A DNA stretch of 43,437 bases from Pseudonocardia kujensis. Lineage in GTDB: Bacteria > Actinomycetota > Actinomycetes > Mycobacteriales > Pseudonocardiaceae. Below are positions 22,743-30,099 of this stretch, in pieces; positions within the stretch are counted from its first letter, which is position 1; each line of letters opens with the position of its first letter. The stretch spans positions 1 through 43,437 of the forward strand of contig NZ_JAJSOK010000065.1 of the NCBI RefSeq assembly GCF_021283305.1, written 5' to 3'. The translations under genes were made by a program, and so were the position numbers. A model generated the notes under the pieces. That model searched no databases and was not told where the DNA came from. It saw only the letters and a program-made list of their open reading frames with translations.

Positions 22743-23341
22743 CCGGCGCCGGCACCCGGGACACGGTGACCAGCCACGCCGTTCTGGACACCGCGCTGAC
22801 CCTGTTCGCGGAGCGCGGCTACCACGGCACCGCGCTGAGCCAGATCGCCGAGGCGCTCGAGGTCCGCACCCCGAGCCTGTACAACCACATGCGCTCCAAG
22901 CAGGAGCTGCTCCAGACGATCGTCGCCGACACCGTCCGCGGGGTGCTGGACGACTTCCACGCAGCCACCGAGGGACGCATCGAGCCCGTCGATCGGCTCT
23001 ATCACGCAGTCCTGGTCTACGCCCGCCGGCACGCCACGCACCGGCGCGAGGCGATCGTCGTCAACCGGGACACCTCGAGCCTCGAGGAGCCGTTCCGCTC
23101 GCAGATGCAGGCGCTGCGGCGCGAGCACGAGCACGCACTGCGGGCGATCATCAGCGACGGAGTCGCGGCCGGCAGGTTCGCCGTCGACTCCCCGGCCCTG
23201 GCGTCGTTCGCCATCCGAGAGATGTGCGTGAGCATTGCCCGCTGGTATCAGGACGACGGGCCGATCGGCCCCGAGCAGGTGGCCCGCGAGTACACCGAGT
23301 TCGCGCTCGACATCGTCGGGTTGGGGCGCATCGGCTCCTGA
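22739..23341 (+). CDS. TetR-family transcriptional regulator (second of tandem pair)
   Basis: This is a 200-residue protein. GTG 22739 overlaps the first tetR stop (GTGA), so both are made from one transcript. Over a 53-residue block spanning the DNA-binding domain, 47 positions are identical to the first copy (hand count), including the whole recognition helix (RTPSLYNHMRSKQELL). The ligand domains are also clearly homologous but more diverged (RHATHRREAIVVNRDTSSL). The pair therefore arose by tandem duplication. It could bind the same operator, alone or as a heterodimer, with a different ligand range. Confidence 0.92.
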   Translation: MTGAGTRDTVTSHAVLDTALTLFAERGYHGTALSQIAEALEVRTPSLYNHMRSKQELLQTIVADTVRGVLDDFHAATEGRIEPVDRLYHAVLVYARRHATHRREAIVVNRDTSSLEEPFRSQMQALRREHEHALRAIISDGVAAGRFAVDSPALASFAIREMCVSIARWYQDDGPIGPEQVAREYTEFALDIVGLGRIGS

Positions 23342-23476
23342 CCGGGCCCGGTCTGGCGCACTGGGCGACCACGCCGAAGGGCCGCGGTGTGGTTTCGGAG
23401 CGTTGCTCGGCCACGCTGCTTACGGAGCGAGGACGAACGTCCACAGGTCGGCAGCGCCGCACTACCGTCGGGGATC

Positions 23477-24553
23477 GTGCGGGTTCTCGTCACCGGCGGC
23501 GCCGGGTTCATCGGGTCACACGTCGCCGACCTGCTGGCCGCCGAGGGCCATGAGGTCGTGCTGCTCGATGCCCTCCTGCCCCAGGCCCACGGCAGGGAGG
23601 TGCCGCCGTGGACCACGGTGCACCGGTTCGTCCGAGGGGACTTGCGCGACGCCGACCTGCTCCGGTCCGTGCTGTCCCGGGTGGACGCGGTCTGCCACCA
23701 GGCGGCGATGGTCGGCCACGGTGTCGATCCCTCGGATGCACCCGCGTATGCCTCCCACAACGACCTGGGCACAGCGGTGCTGTTGGCCGAGATGCACCGG
23801 GCGCGAGTCGACCGGCTGGTGCTGGCGGGCTCGATGGTGATCTACGGCGAGGGCCGGTACGACTGCGCCGAGCACGGCACCGTCCGGCCCGTTCCGCGCG
23901 CGGTCGCCGATCTCGAGGCGGGCCACTTCGAGCCACGGTGCCCGGCCTGCGGGCGCGCGCTCGTGCCGGGCCTGGTTCCGGAGAGCGCCCCGGCGGACCC
24001 CCGGAGCACCTATGCCGCGACGAAGCTGGCGCAGGAGCACCTGGCGGCGGCATGGGCGCGGCAGACCGGTGGTGCGGTCTGGTCACTCCGCTACCACAAC
24101 GTCTACGGGCCGCGGATGCCGTTCGGCACCCCGTACGCGGGCGTGGCGTCCGTGTTCCGCTCCGCGCTGGAGCGCGGCGAGGCCCCGCGGGTGCTGGAGG
24201 ACGGGCGGCAGCGGCGCGACTTCGTCCACGTCACCGACGTCGCCGCCGCCAATCTCGCCGCCCTGAGCGCACCGGTCGTCGGGTTCGCCGCCGCCAACGT
24301 CTGTTCCGGTGAGCCGCACACGGTCGGGGATCTCGCCGTGGAGCTGGCGAAGGCCATGGGAGGCCCGGAACCACAGGTCGTCGGGGGCGCGCGCCCCGGG
24401 GACGTACGACACATCGTCGCCGATCCGGCGTTCGCCCGTGAGCGGCTCGGTTTCCGGGCTCGAGTCGCCTTCGCCGAGGGGGTGGCGGCCTTCGCGACGG
24501 ACCCGCTGCGCGCGCCGGCGGCACTCTCTCCCCCGGCCGTCATCGATCGGTAA
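23477..24553 (+). CDS. NAD-dependent epimerase/dehydratase (extended SDR)
   Basis: This is a 358-residue protein from GTG 23477 (VRVLVTGGAGFIGSHVADLL). There is no obvious ribosome binding site, so it may be leaderless. The Rossmann motif GGAGFIG, LAGSMVIYGEGRYD (Ser region) and the active-site YAATK (STYAATKLAQEHLAA) are intact, as are RYHNVYGPRMPFGTPYAG and RDFVHVTDVAAANLAAL. An insert between residues 135 and 175 carries CPACGRALVPG and an upstream YDCAEHG, a possible small zinc site known in this sub-branch. It probably acts on a nucleotide sugar. It heads a cluster with two glycosyltransferases and a methyltransferase. Confidence 0.92.
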   Translation: MRVLVTGGAGFIGSHVADLLAAEGHEVVLLDALLPQAHGREVPPWTTVHRFVRGDLRDADLLRSVLSRVDAVCHQAAMVGHGVDPSDAPAYASHNDLGTAVLLAEMHRARVDRLVLAGSMVIYGEGRYDCAEHGTVRPVPRAVADLEAGHFEPRCPACGRALVPGLVPESAPADPRSTYAATKLAQEHLAAAWARQTGGAVWSLRYHNVYGPRMPFGTPYAGVASVFRSALERGEAPRVLEDGRQRRDFVHVTDVAAANLAALSAPVVGFAAANVCSGEPHTVGDLAVELAKAMGGPEPQVVGGARPGDVRHIVADPAFARERLGFRARVAFAEGVAAFATDPLRAPAALSPPAVIDR

Positions 24554-24601
24554 GCACCGGAACCCGCTCCGATTCGGTCTGCGGGACCGAAGATCGGGAC
24601 T

Positions 24602-25249
24602 GTGCACCCTGTCGAAATCGTCCTGCCGTGCCTCGACGAGGCGACGGCGCTGCCCGGAGTGCTCGCCGCGCTGCCGGAGGGGTGGCCCGTCCTCGTCGTC
24701 GACAACGGCTCCTCGGACGGCACAGCCCGGGTGGCGCGGGCCCACGGCGCCCGGGTCGTCGTCGAGGGCCGCCGGGGCTACGGCGCCGCCGTGCACACCG
24801 GGTTGGAGCACGCCCGCGCCGAGCTGGTTGCAGTCCTCGACGGCGACGGCTCGCTCGACACCGCCGTCCTGCCGACGATGGCCGCGGCCGTCGCATCGGG
24901 CCGGGCAGATCTCGCCGTCGGCCGCCGGGTGCCGGAGCCGGGCAGCTGGCCCTGGCACGCCCGCGCGGGCAACGCGCTGATCGCGGTCGAGCTGCGCCGC
25001 CGCGGGGTCGACGTCCACGACATCGCGCCGATCCGGGTCGCCGGGCGTACGGCGCTGCTCGGGCTCGGGATCGTCGACCGGGCCTTCGGCTACCCACTGG
25101 AGCTGCTGCTGCGGGCGGGCGCGGCCGGCTGGCGGATCGAGGAGACGCCGGTGCGGTACACCCGCCGCGTCGGCGGACGCTCGAAGGTCTCCGGCTCGGT
25201 CACCGGCACCGCGCGAGCGGTGCGGAACATGGCGGGGCTCCTCCGGTGA
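24602..25249 (+). CDS. family 2 glycosyltransferase (dolichyl/polyprenyl-phosphate sugar synthase-like)
   Basis: This is a 215-residue GT-A fold enzyme from GTG 24602. VEIVLPCLDEATALPGVLAA and VLVVDNGSSDGTARVA form the nucleotide-binding half. LDGDGSLD is the DxD-type metal site, and GRRVPEPGSWPWHARAGN follows, with EETPVRYTRRVGGRSKVSGS as the acceptor end. There are no membrane helices, so it is cytoplasmic or peripheral. It resembles polyprenyl-phosphate glycosyltransferases but is short. It precedes a TIGR04282-type protein with a 4-bp overlap. The pairing of TIGR04283- and TIGR04282-like glycosyltransferases is known in several actinobacterial clusters of unknown product. Confidence 0.9.
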   Translation: MHPVEIVLPCLDEATALPGVLAALPEGWPVLVVDNGSSDGTARVARAHGARVVVEGRRGYGAAVHTGLEHARAELVAVLDGDGSLDTAVLPTMAAAVASGRADLAVGRRVPEPGSWPWHARAGNALIAVELRRRGVDVHDIAPIRVAGRTALLGLGIVDRAFGYPLELLLRAGAAGWRIEETPVRYTRRVGGRSKVSGSVTGTARAVRNMAGLLR

Positions 25250-25944
25250 CGGCCCCGGTGACGACGCTGATCGTGCTGGCCAAGGCGCCGGAGCCCGGTC
25301 GCGTGAAGACGCGCCTGTGCCCACCCGCGACCGTCGAGGACGCCGCCGACGTCGCCGCGGCCGCCCTGCTCGACACGCTCGACGCCACCGCCGCCGTACC
25401 CGGCGGACGCACCCTCGTCGCTCTGACGGGCCGGCTGTCCCGGGCGGCCCGGCGGGTCGAACTCGGCCGGGCGCTCGCCCGGGCCGGCCGGACGCGGCAG
25501 CGCGGCGACGGCCTGGGCGAACGGATCGTGGCCGCGCACACGGACGCAGCGGCACGCCGTCCCGGCGCACCGACGCTGCAAGTCGGAATGGACACGCCAC
25601 AGATCGACGCCCTGCTGCTCGGCGAGTGTCTGGACCGGCTGCGCGGCGCCGACGCCGTCCTCGGACCTGCGCGCGACGGGGGCTGGTGGGCGCTCGGGCT
25701 GCACGATCCCCGCGCGGCCGCCCCGATCGCCGACGTCCCGATGTCCCGCGACGACACGGGTGAGCGCACGCTCCACGCCCTTCGTGCCGCGGGCCTGCGG
25801 GTCGCCCTGCTGCCCGAGCTGACCGACGTGGACACGGCGACCGACGCGCGTGCCGTCGCCGCCGAGGTCCCGGGCTCACGGTTCGCCCGCGCCGTCGAGC
25901 GGGTGGCGGCCTTCCGTCCGGCAGCTCCGGGCGTAGCCCGGTGA
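25246..25944 (+). CDS. TIGR04282/DUF2064-type glycosyltransferase
   Basis: This is a 232-residue protein. GTG 25246 overlaps the previous stop (GTGA). It shows the family start LIVLAKAPEPGRVKTRLCPP, a nucleotidyltransferase-like fold, GMDTPQIDALLLGECLDRL, and LGPARDGGWWALGLHDPRAA. The fold is related to CofC/MobA nucleotidyltransferases. The family is named for arsenosugar clusters in some databases, but no arsenic gene is present here, so that function is not implied. It probably transfers a sugar or nucleotide in the same pathway as the GT2 enzyme. Confidence 0.88.
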   Translation: MTAPVTTLIVLAKAPEPGRVKTRLCPPATVEDAADVAAAALLDTLDATAAVPGGRTLVALTGRLSRAARRVELGRALARAGRTRQRGDGLGERIVAAHTDAAARRPGAPTLQVGMDTPQIDALLLGECLDRLRGADAVLGPARDGGWWALGLHDPRAAAPIADVPMSRDDTGERTLHALRAAGLRVALLPELTDVDTATDARAVAAEVPGSRFARAVERVAAFRPAAPGVAR

Positions 25945-26588
25945 CGGGCGCGCTTCGTGCGGACGCGTTCGACGCCCTGCTCGCCGGCCGGACGAGCCGG
26001 CTCGTGCGCGACGACGGGCGGGCGCTGCCCCTGGACCCCGCCCGCTGGCGGGCGGCCGCCGACACCGACGACGCGTGGCTGCTCGACCGGTGCACCGGAC
26101 CGACCCTCGACCTGGGCTGCGGACCCGGACGGCTCGTCACGGCGCTCACCGTTCGTGGCGTCCGTGCGCTCGGCGTGGACAGCTCGGTCGTCGCACGGAT
26201 GTTGTGCCGCCGGCGGGGCGCGGCGATGGTCCACCGGGACCTGTTCGGGCAGCTCCCGGGCGAAGGAGCCTGGGTGCACGTGCTCCTCGCCGACGGCAAC
26301 ATCGGCATCGGCGGCGACCCTGCCCGGCTCCTGGGCCGCGCCGCCACCCTCCTCGCCCCGGGCGGGACCGTGCTGGTCGAGGCGGGGCCCGATCCGTTCG
26401 AGCTGTGGACCGGCACCGTGCGGACGGGCGGGTCAGGGCGCCGCGGAGCGGGCGGGGGTGTGCCGTGGGCGTCCGTCGGCGCCGTGGCGTTGTGCGCGCT
26501 GGCCCGGGCCGCCGGTTTCAGCGCGACGGCCTGCGCCCGTACCGCCTCCGGGCGGGTCTTCGTGGAGCTGACCCCGATGGCCGGCTGA
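25941..26588 (+). CDS. class I SAM-dependent methyltransferase
   Basis: This is a 215-residue protein. GTG 25941 overlaps the previous stop (GTGA). The SAM-binding motif I is PTLDLGCGPGRLVTALTVRG, with GVDSSVVARMLCRRRGA as motif II. ADGNIGIGGDPARLL and LLAPGGTVLVEAGPDPF are the later Rossmann strands. It is the last gene of the four-gene glycosyltransferase cluster and converges on the histidine kinase with a 6-base gap. The substrate is unknown; a sugar or lipid intermediate of the cluster is plausible. Confidence 0.9.
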   Translation: MTGALRADAFDALLAGRTSRLVRDDGRALPLDPARWRAAADTDDAWLLDRCTGPTLDLGCGPGRLVTALTVRGVRALGVDSSVVARMLCRRRGAAMVHRDLFGQLPGEGAWVHVLLADGNIGIGGDPARLLGRAATLLAPGGTVLVEAGPDPFELWTGTVRTGGSGRRGAGGGVPWASVGAVALCALARAAGFSATACARTASGRVFVELTPMAG

Positions 26589-26594
26589 GCCGGG

Positions 26595-27650
26595 TCAGGC
26601 CTGCGCGGCCGCGCGCGGGGCCGGCTCGGGCCGGGGCCCGGGAAGCGTCAGCTCGAACAGACAACCGGGGCCGTGGTTGCGCACCTGGAGGCCCCCGCCG
26701 TGCGCCTCGGCGAAGGCCCGCGCGATCGCCAGCCCCAGCCCGGCTCCCGTCCCCTCCAGCGGGGTCCGGGACGTGCTGCCGCGGAACCCGACGTCGAACA
26801 CCCGGTCCAGGTCCAGCGGAGGTATGCCGCCGCAGCCGTCCAGGACTCCCAGTCGGGCGCGGCCGTCGCGCATCCCACCGGAAAGCACGACCCGGCCGCC
26901 CGCGGGCGTGTGCCGGATGGCGTTGGTCAACAGGTTCCGGATCGCGCGGATCAGCTCGGCGTCGCTGCCGGGCACCACCGGCCACCCCTCCGGGTCCTCG
27001 GCGACGATCCGCACCCCGGCTGCCTCGGCCGCGGGTGCCTCGGCGGCGACGGCGTCGGAGACCAGCTCCCCCAGCGCCACGGGGACCACCCGCAGCGTCA
27101 GGCCCGCGGACGTGGCCCGTGACAGCTGGAACAGGTCCTCGACCATGCCGGCCATGCGATCCGACTCGCGGCGGATCCGGGCGAGGTAGTCGGCGACCTC
27201 GGTGGGTTCGCGCACCACACCGTCGGCCAGGGCGTCGGTCATGCCGCGGATCCCGGCGAGCGGGGAGCGCAGGTCGTGGCTCATCCATGCCACCAGCTCG
27301 CGGCGCGCGGTCTCGGCCCGCCGCACCGTCTCCAGCTCCGCCGCGCTCGCCTCCCGCTGCCACAGCGCGTCGCGGGCGAACCGGTTGCCGAGCCACCACG
27401 CCGCGGGCACCGTGACCAGCCCGACCACCACGCACACCGCGACCGTCCCGACCAGCTGCGGGGTGTACATCAGGCCGCTCACCCCGACCACGCCGCCGAG
27501 CGCCGCCGCCAGCGGGACCAGCGCGAGCGCCGTCATCGCCGCGGTGATCGAGCGCCGCCGCAGCCGGTGCAGCAGCAACCCGCCGACGACCGCGACGGGC
27601 AGCGCGAACACCAGCGCCAGGGGCGCCGCCCGGGCGAGTTCGGGGAGCAC
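26595..27650 (-). CDS. two-component sensor histidine kinase
   Basis: This is a 351-residue kinase. GTG 27650 starts two bases after the response regulator stop; the longer open frame upstream lies inside the regulator gene. Two membrane segments come first (PLALVFALPVAVVGGLLLHR and a hydrophobic region from about residue 40 to 95), with almost no extracellular loop. The H-box is LVAWMSHDLRSPLAGIRGMT, the N-box RNLLTNAIRHTPAGGRVVL, and the G boxes are LDGCGGIPP and EGTGAGLGLAIARAF. It should phosphorylate the adjacent regulator. The small external part suggests it senses the membrane or a partner, possibly the neighbouring membrane molybdoprotein. Confidence 0.93.
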   Translation of the reverse strand: MLPELARAAPLALVFALPVAVVGGLLLHRLRRRSITAAMTALALVPLAAALGGVVGVSGLMYTPQLVGTVAVCVVVGLVTVPAAWWLGNRFARDALWQREASAAELETVRRAETARRELVAWMSHDLRSPLAGIRGMTDALADGVVREPTEVADYLARIRRESDRMAGMVEDLFQLSRATSAGLTLRVVPVALGELVSDAVAAEAPAAEAAGVRIVAEDPEGWPVVPGSDAELIRAIRNLLTNAIRHTPAGGRVVLSGGMRDGRARLGVLDGCGGIPPLDLDRVFDVGFRGSTSRTPLEGTGAGLGLAIARAFAEAHGGGLQVRNHGPGCLFELTLPGPRPEPAPRAAAQA

Positions 27651-27652
27651 GG

Positions 27653-28351
27653 TCAGCCCTCGGGGTCGTAGCGGTAGCCGGTGCCCCAGATCGTCGCGAT
27701 CCGGCGGGGCGCCGTCGGGTCGGCCTCGACCTTCTCCCGCAGCCGGCGCACGTGGACGGTGACGGTGGAGCGGTCGCCGAACTCCCACCCCCACACCCGG
27801 GCGAGCAGCTCCTCGCGCGTGAAGGCCTGCCCGGGGTGGGCCAGCAGGAACGCGAGCAGGTCGAACTCCCGGGTGGTCAGGGCCAGCACGCGGCCGTCGA
27901 GCACGGCGCTGCGCGCCGCCGGGTCCACACGCAGCCCACCGTCGACCAGCACCGGGCTCCCGCCGGCCGCTCCCCTGGCGGTCCGGCGCAGGATCGACCC
28001 GACGCGCAGCACCAGCTCGCGGGGACTGAACGGCTTGGTGACGTAGTCGTCTGCCCCCAGCTCCAGGCCGAGCAGCCGGTCGTCCTCCTCCCCGAGCGCG
28101 GTCAGCATGACGATCGGCGGGAGATCACCCTCCGCGCGCAGCGCCCGGCACACCTCCAGGCCGCCGAGCCCGGGAAGCATCAGGTCCAACACCACGACGT
28201 CGGGCGGAGCGGCCCGGGCCGCCCGCAGCGCGCCCGGGCCGTCGGCGGCGAGCGCCACGCGGTGCCCGGCCGCGCCGAGGTAACGCCCGACGACGTCGCG
28301 GACGGTCTCGTCGTCGTCCACCACCAGGACGTGCGCGCACACGCCGGACAC
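27653..28351 (-). CDS. OmpR/PhoB-family response regulator
   Basis: This is a 232-residue regulator. GTG 28351 is used; GTG 28342 is possible. The receiver domain has the acidic pocket VLVVDDDETVRD, the phosphoacceptor Asp in VVLDLMLPGLGG, Thr in VMLTALGEEDD and Lys in YVTKPFSPREL. The C-terminal winged helix has TTREFDLLAFLLAHPGQAFT and VHVRRLREKVEADPTAPRRI, then IWGTGYRYDPEG. It is translated just before its kinase and is divergent from the membrane molybdoprotein gene at 28475. An inverted repeat in the 123-base gap is a candidate binding site. Confidence 0.94.
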   Translation of the reverse strand: MSGVCAHVLVVDDDETVRDVVGRYLGAAGHRVALAADGPGALRAARAAPPDVVVLDLMLPGLGGLEVCRALRAEGDLPPIVMLTALGEEDDRLLGLELGADDYVTKPFSPRELVLRVGSILRRTARGAAGGSPVLVDGGLRVDPAARSAVLDGRVLALTTREFDLLAFLLAHPGQAFTREELLARVWGWEFGDRSTVTVHVRRLREKVEADPTAPRRIATIWGTGYRYDPEG

Positions 28352-28393
28352 GGTAGCCCGGCCGGCCGCCTTCCGGACCGATCCGTCACCAGC

Positions 28394-28423
28394 CGGTAAG
28401 GGGATCTCACGGGCTGATTACCG
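28394..28423. promoter_or_regulatory. inverted repeat CGGTAA-N18-TTACCG between divergent genes
   Basis: Two exact 6-bp half sites with an 18-base spacer lie between the response regulator and the molybdoprotein gene. It could be a control site for one or both; the arms are short, so chance is possible. Confidence 0.3.
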
Positions 28424-28474
28424 ATCCCGCGAGGTCCGGTGGGAGGCCGTGTCCCGGCCGTACCGTCACGGGTC

Positions 28475-29668
28475 ATGCGGATCCGATGGCGGAGCCCGAT
28501 CCGGGGTCCGTGGCTGACCTCGGTGCTCGGCCTCGTCCTGCTGTGCAGCTTGCCCGTGGTGATCCTGACCGGGCTGCTCGACTGGGTGGCCTACGGTCCC
28601 GGGCAGGCGATCCCGGCCGACGTCGGGGTCCTGCACCTCCCGCTCTTCGACTGGCCGACCCGCCCCTCCTGGTTGTTCCGGCTGACCCAGGGGCTGCACG
28701 TCGGGCTCGGGATCGTGCTGGTCCCGGTGGTACTGGCGAAGCTCTGGTCGGTGATCCCGAAGTTGTTCACCGCGCTCCCCCGCAACCCGGTGAAGGCCGC
28801 CGAGCGCGCCACGCTGGTGCTCCTGGTCGGCGGGATCCTGTTCGAGATCGTCACGGGACTGCTGAACGTCCAGTACGACTACGTGTTCGGGTTCAGCTTC
28901 TACGCCGCCCACTACACCGGGGCCTGGGTGTTCACCGCAGGCCTCGTCCTGCACGTCGTGCTCAGGTTCCCGGCGATGGTGCGCGGGCTGCGATCTCGAT
29001 CCTTCCGGGGCGAGCTGCGCACGCCGCTCGCGCAGACCCGACCCGAGCCTCCCGCCGACCTCGTCGCCCCCGAGCCGGACCGGCCGACGATGAGCCGGCG
29101 CGGCGCGCTGGCCCTCGTCGGCGGCGGATCCCTGCTGCTCGCGGGCCTGACCGTGGGGCAGACACTCGACGGGCCGCTGCGCGCGACGGCCCTGCTGCTG
29201 CCCCGCGGACGTACCCTGCCGGGCGACTTCCCCGTGAACCGCACCTTTGCCGCGTCCCGGATCGACCCGGCCGCGGTGGGATCCGGTTGGCAGCTGGACC
29301 TCGGGTCCCTGCAGCTCACCCGCGAGCAGCTGGCGGCTCTGCCCCAGCACACCGCGGCGCTGCCGATCGCCTGCGTGGAGGGCTGGTCGACCCGGCAGAC
29401 CTGGGTCGGGGTACGGCTGCGCGATCTCGCCGCGCTCGCCGGGGTGCCCGCGCCGGAGAGCGCGCTGGTGACGTCCGTGGAGGAGGGCCCGTTCGCCCGC
29501 GCGAGCCTGACCAGGGCGCAGGTGCTCGATCCGGAGGCCTTGCTGGCGCTGCGCGTCAACGGTGCGGATCTCACCCCCGACCACGGCTTCCCGGCCCGGG
29601 TGGTCGTTCCGGCGTTGCCGGGCGTGCACTGCACGAAGTGGGTCCGCGCGATGGAGTTCCGGGCATGA
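28475..29668 (+). CDS. cytochrome b561-like/molybdopterin oxidoreductase fusion with internal Tat signal
   Basis: This is a 397-residue protein from ATG 28475. Four membrane helices make a cytochrome-b561-like domain with histidines at helix ends (GLHVGLGIVLVPVV, FYAAHYTGAWVFTAGLVLHV). Then comes MSRRGALALVGGGSLLLAGL at about residue 205, a twin-arginine motif followed by a fifth hydrophobic helix. The C-terminal ~160 residues are a sulfite-oxidase-type Mo domain, with the Mo-ligand Cys in LPIACVEGWSTRQTWVG. This matches the actinobacterial dual Sec/Tat class typified by Streptomyces SCO3746. The Mo domain should lie outside the membrane. Its substrate is unknown. Confidence 0.9.
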   Translation: MRIRWRSPIRGPWLTSVLGLVLLCSLPVVILTGLLDWVAYGPGQAIPADVGVLHLPLFDWPTRPSWLFRLTQGLHVGLGIVLVPVVLAKLWSVIPKLFTALPRNPVKAAERATLVLLVGGILFEIVTGLLNVQYDYVFGFSFYAAHYTGAWVFTAGLVLHVVLRFPAMVRGLRSRSFRGELRTPLAQTRPEPPADLVAPEPDRPTMSRRGALALVGGGSLLLAGLTVGQTLDGPLRATALLLPRGRTLPGDFPVNRTFAASRIDPAAVGSGWQLDLGSLQLTREQLAALPQHTAALPIACVEGWSTRQTWVGVRLRDLAALAGVPAPESALVTSVEEGPFARASLTRAQVLDPEALLALRVNGADLTPDHGFPARVVVPALPGVHCTKWVRAMEFRA

Positions 29669-30099
29669 CCGGGCTGCGCGCCGTGGGGGTGCTCGCCTGC
29701 CTGACCCTCGGCGCCTCCGCGGCCACGATCGTGGTGCGGGACCCCACGCTGCACCCGTCGATCCCGTGGATGCTCGCCTGGTTCGCCGGTGCGCTGCTCC
29801 TGCACGATCTCGTGCTGTTCCCGCTCTACGCCGCGGTCGACCGGGCGCTCGTACGCCTGCCCACGGGTCCGGTGCCGCTCGTGAACCACGTCCGGGTGCC
29901 CCTGCTCGGCGCCGGCCTGACCCTGCTCGTCCACCTGCCCGGGATCATCCGGCAGGGCGGGCCGGTCCACCTCGGTGCGACCGGCCTCGACCAGACCCCC
30001 TACCTCGCCCGCTGGCTGTGGCTCGTCCTGGCGATGGCCGGCGCGTCCGCACTCCTCTGGGTCGTGCGGGTCACCAGACGGTCAGTAGCAGGTGGTTGA
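29665..30099 (+). CDS. small polytopic membrane protein, coupled to the molybdoprotein
   Basis: This is a 144-residue protein. ATG 29665 overlaps the molybdoprotein stop (ATGA). Four hydrophobic segments are visible: AVGVLACLTLGASAATIVV, WMLAWFAGALLLHDLVLFPL, VRVPLLGAGLTLLVHLPGI and LARWLWLVLAMAGASALLWV. Conserved-looking His and Asp (LLHDLVLFP) lie in the second helix. I do not recognise a family. Coupling suggests it is a partner, perhaps a haem or quinone-linked membrane subunit, but no haem motif is clear. Its last 29 bases overlap the 3' end of the converging gene. Confidence 0.78.
   Translation: MTGLRAVGVLACLTLGASAATIVVRDPTLHPSIPWMLAWFAGALLLHDLVLFPLYAAVDRALVRLPTGPVPLVNHVRVPLLGAGLTLLVHLPGIIRQGGPVHLGATGLDQTPYLARWLWLVLAMAGASALLWVVRVTRRSVAGG

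Noticed and set aside
23340..23353. Palindrome GACCGGGCCCGGTC after the second tetR as a terminator
   Set aside because: It can form only a 5-bp stem with a 4-base loop and has no T-run; this is too weak to call in GC-rich DNA.
25246..25944. Arsenosugar biosynthesis
   Set aside because: The TIGR04282 family name suggests it, but no arsenic methyltransferase, ArsS-like radical SAM or ars gene is present in the window.
24083..26416. 777-residue minus-strand open frame opposite the glycosyltransferase cluster
   Set aside because: Arg/Pro-rich antisense product. The plus strand has four overlapping genes with clear motifs.
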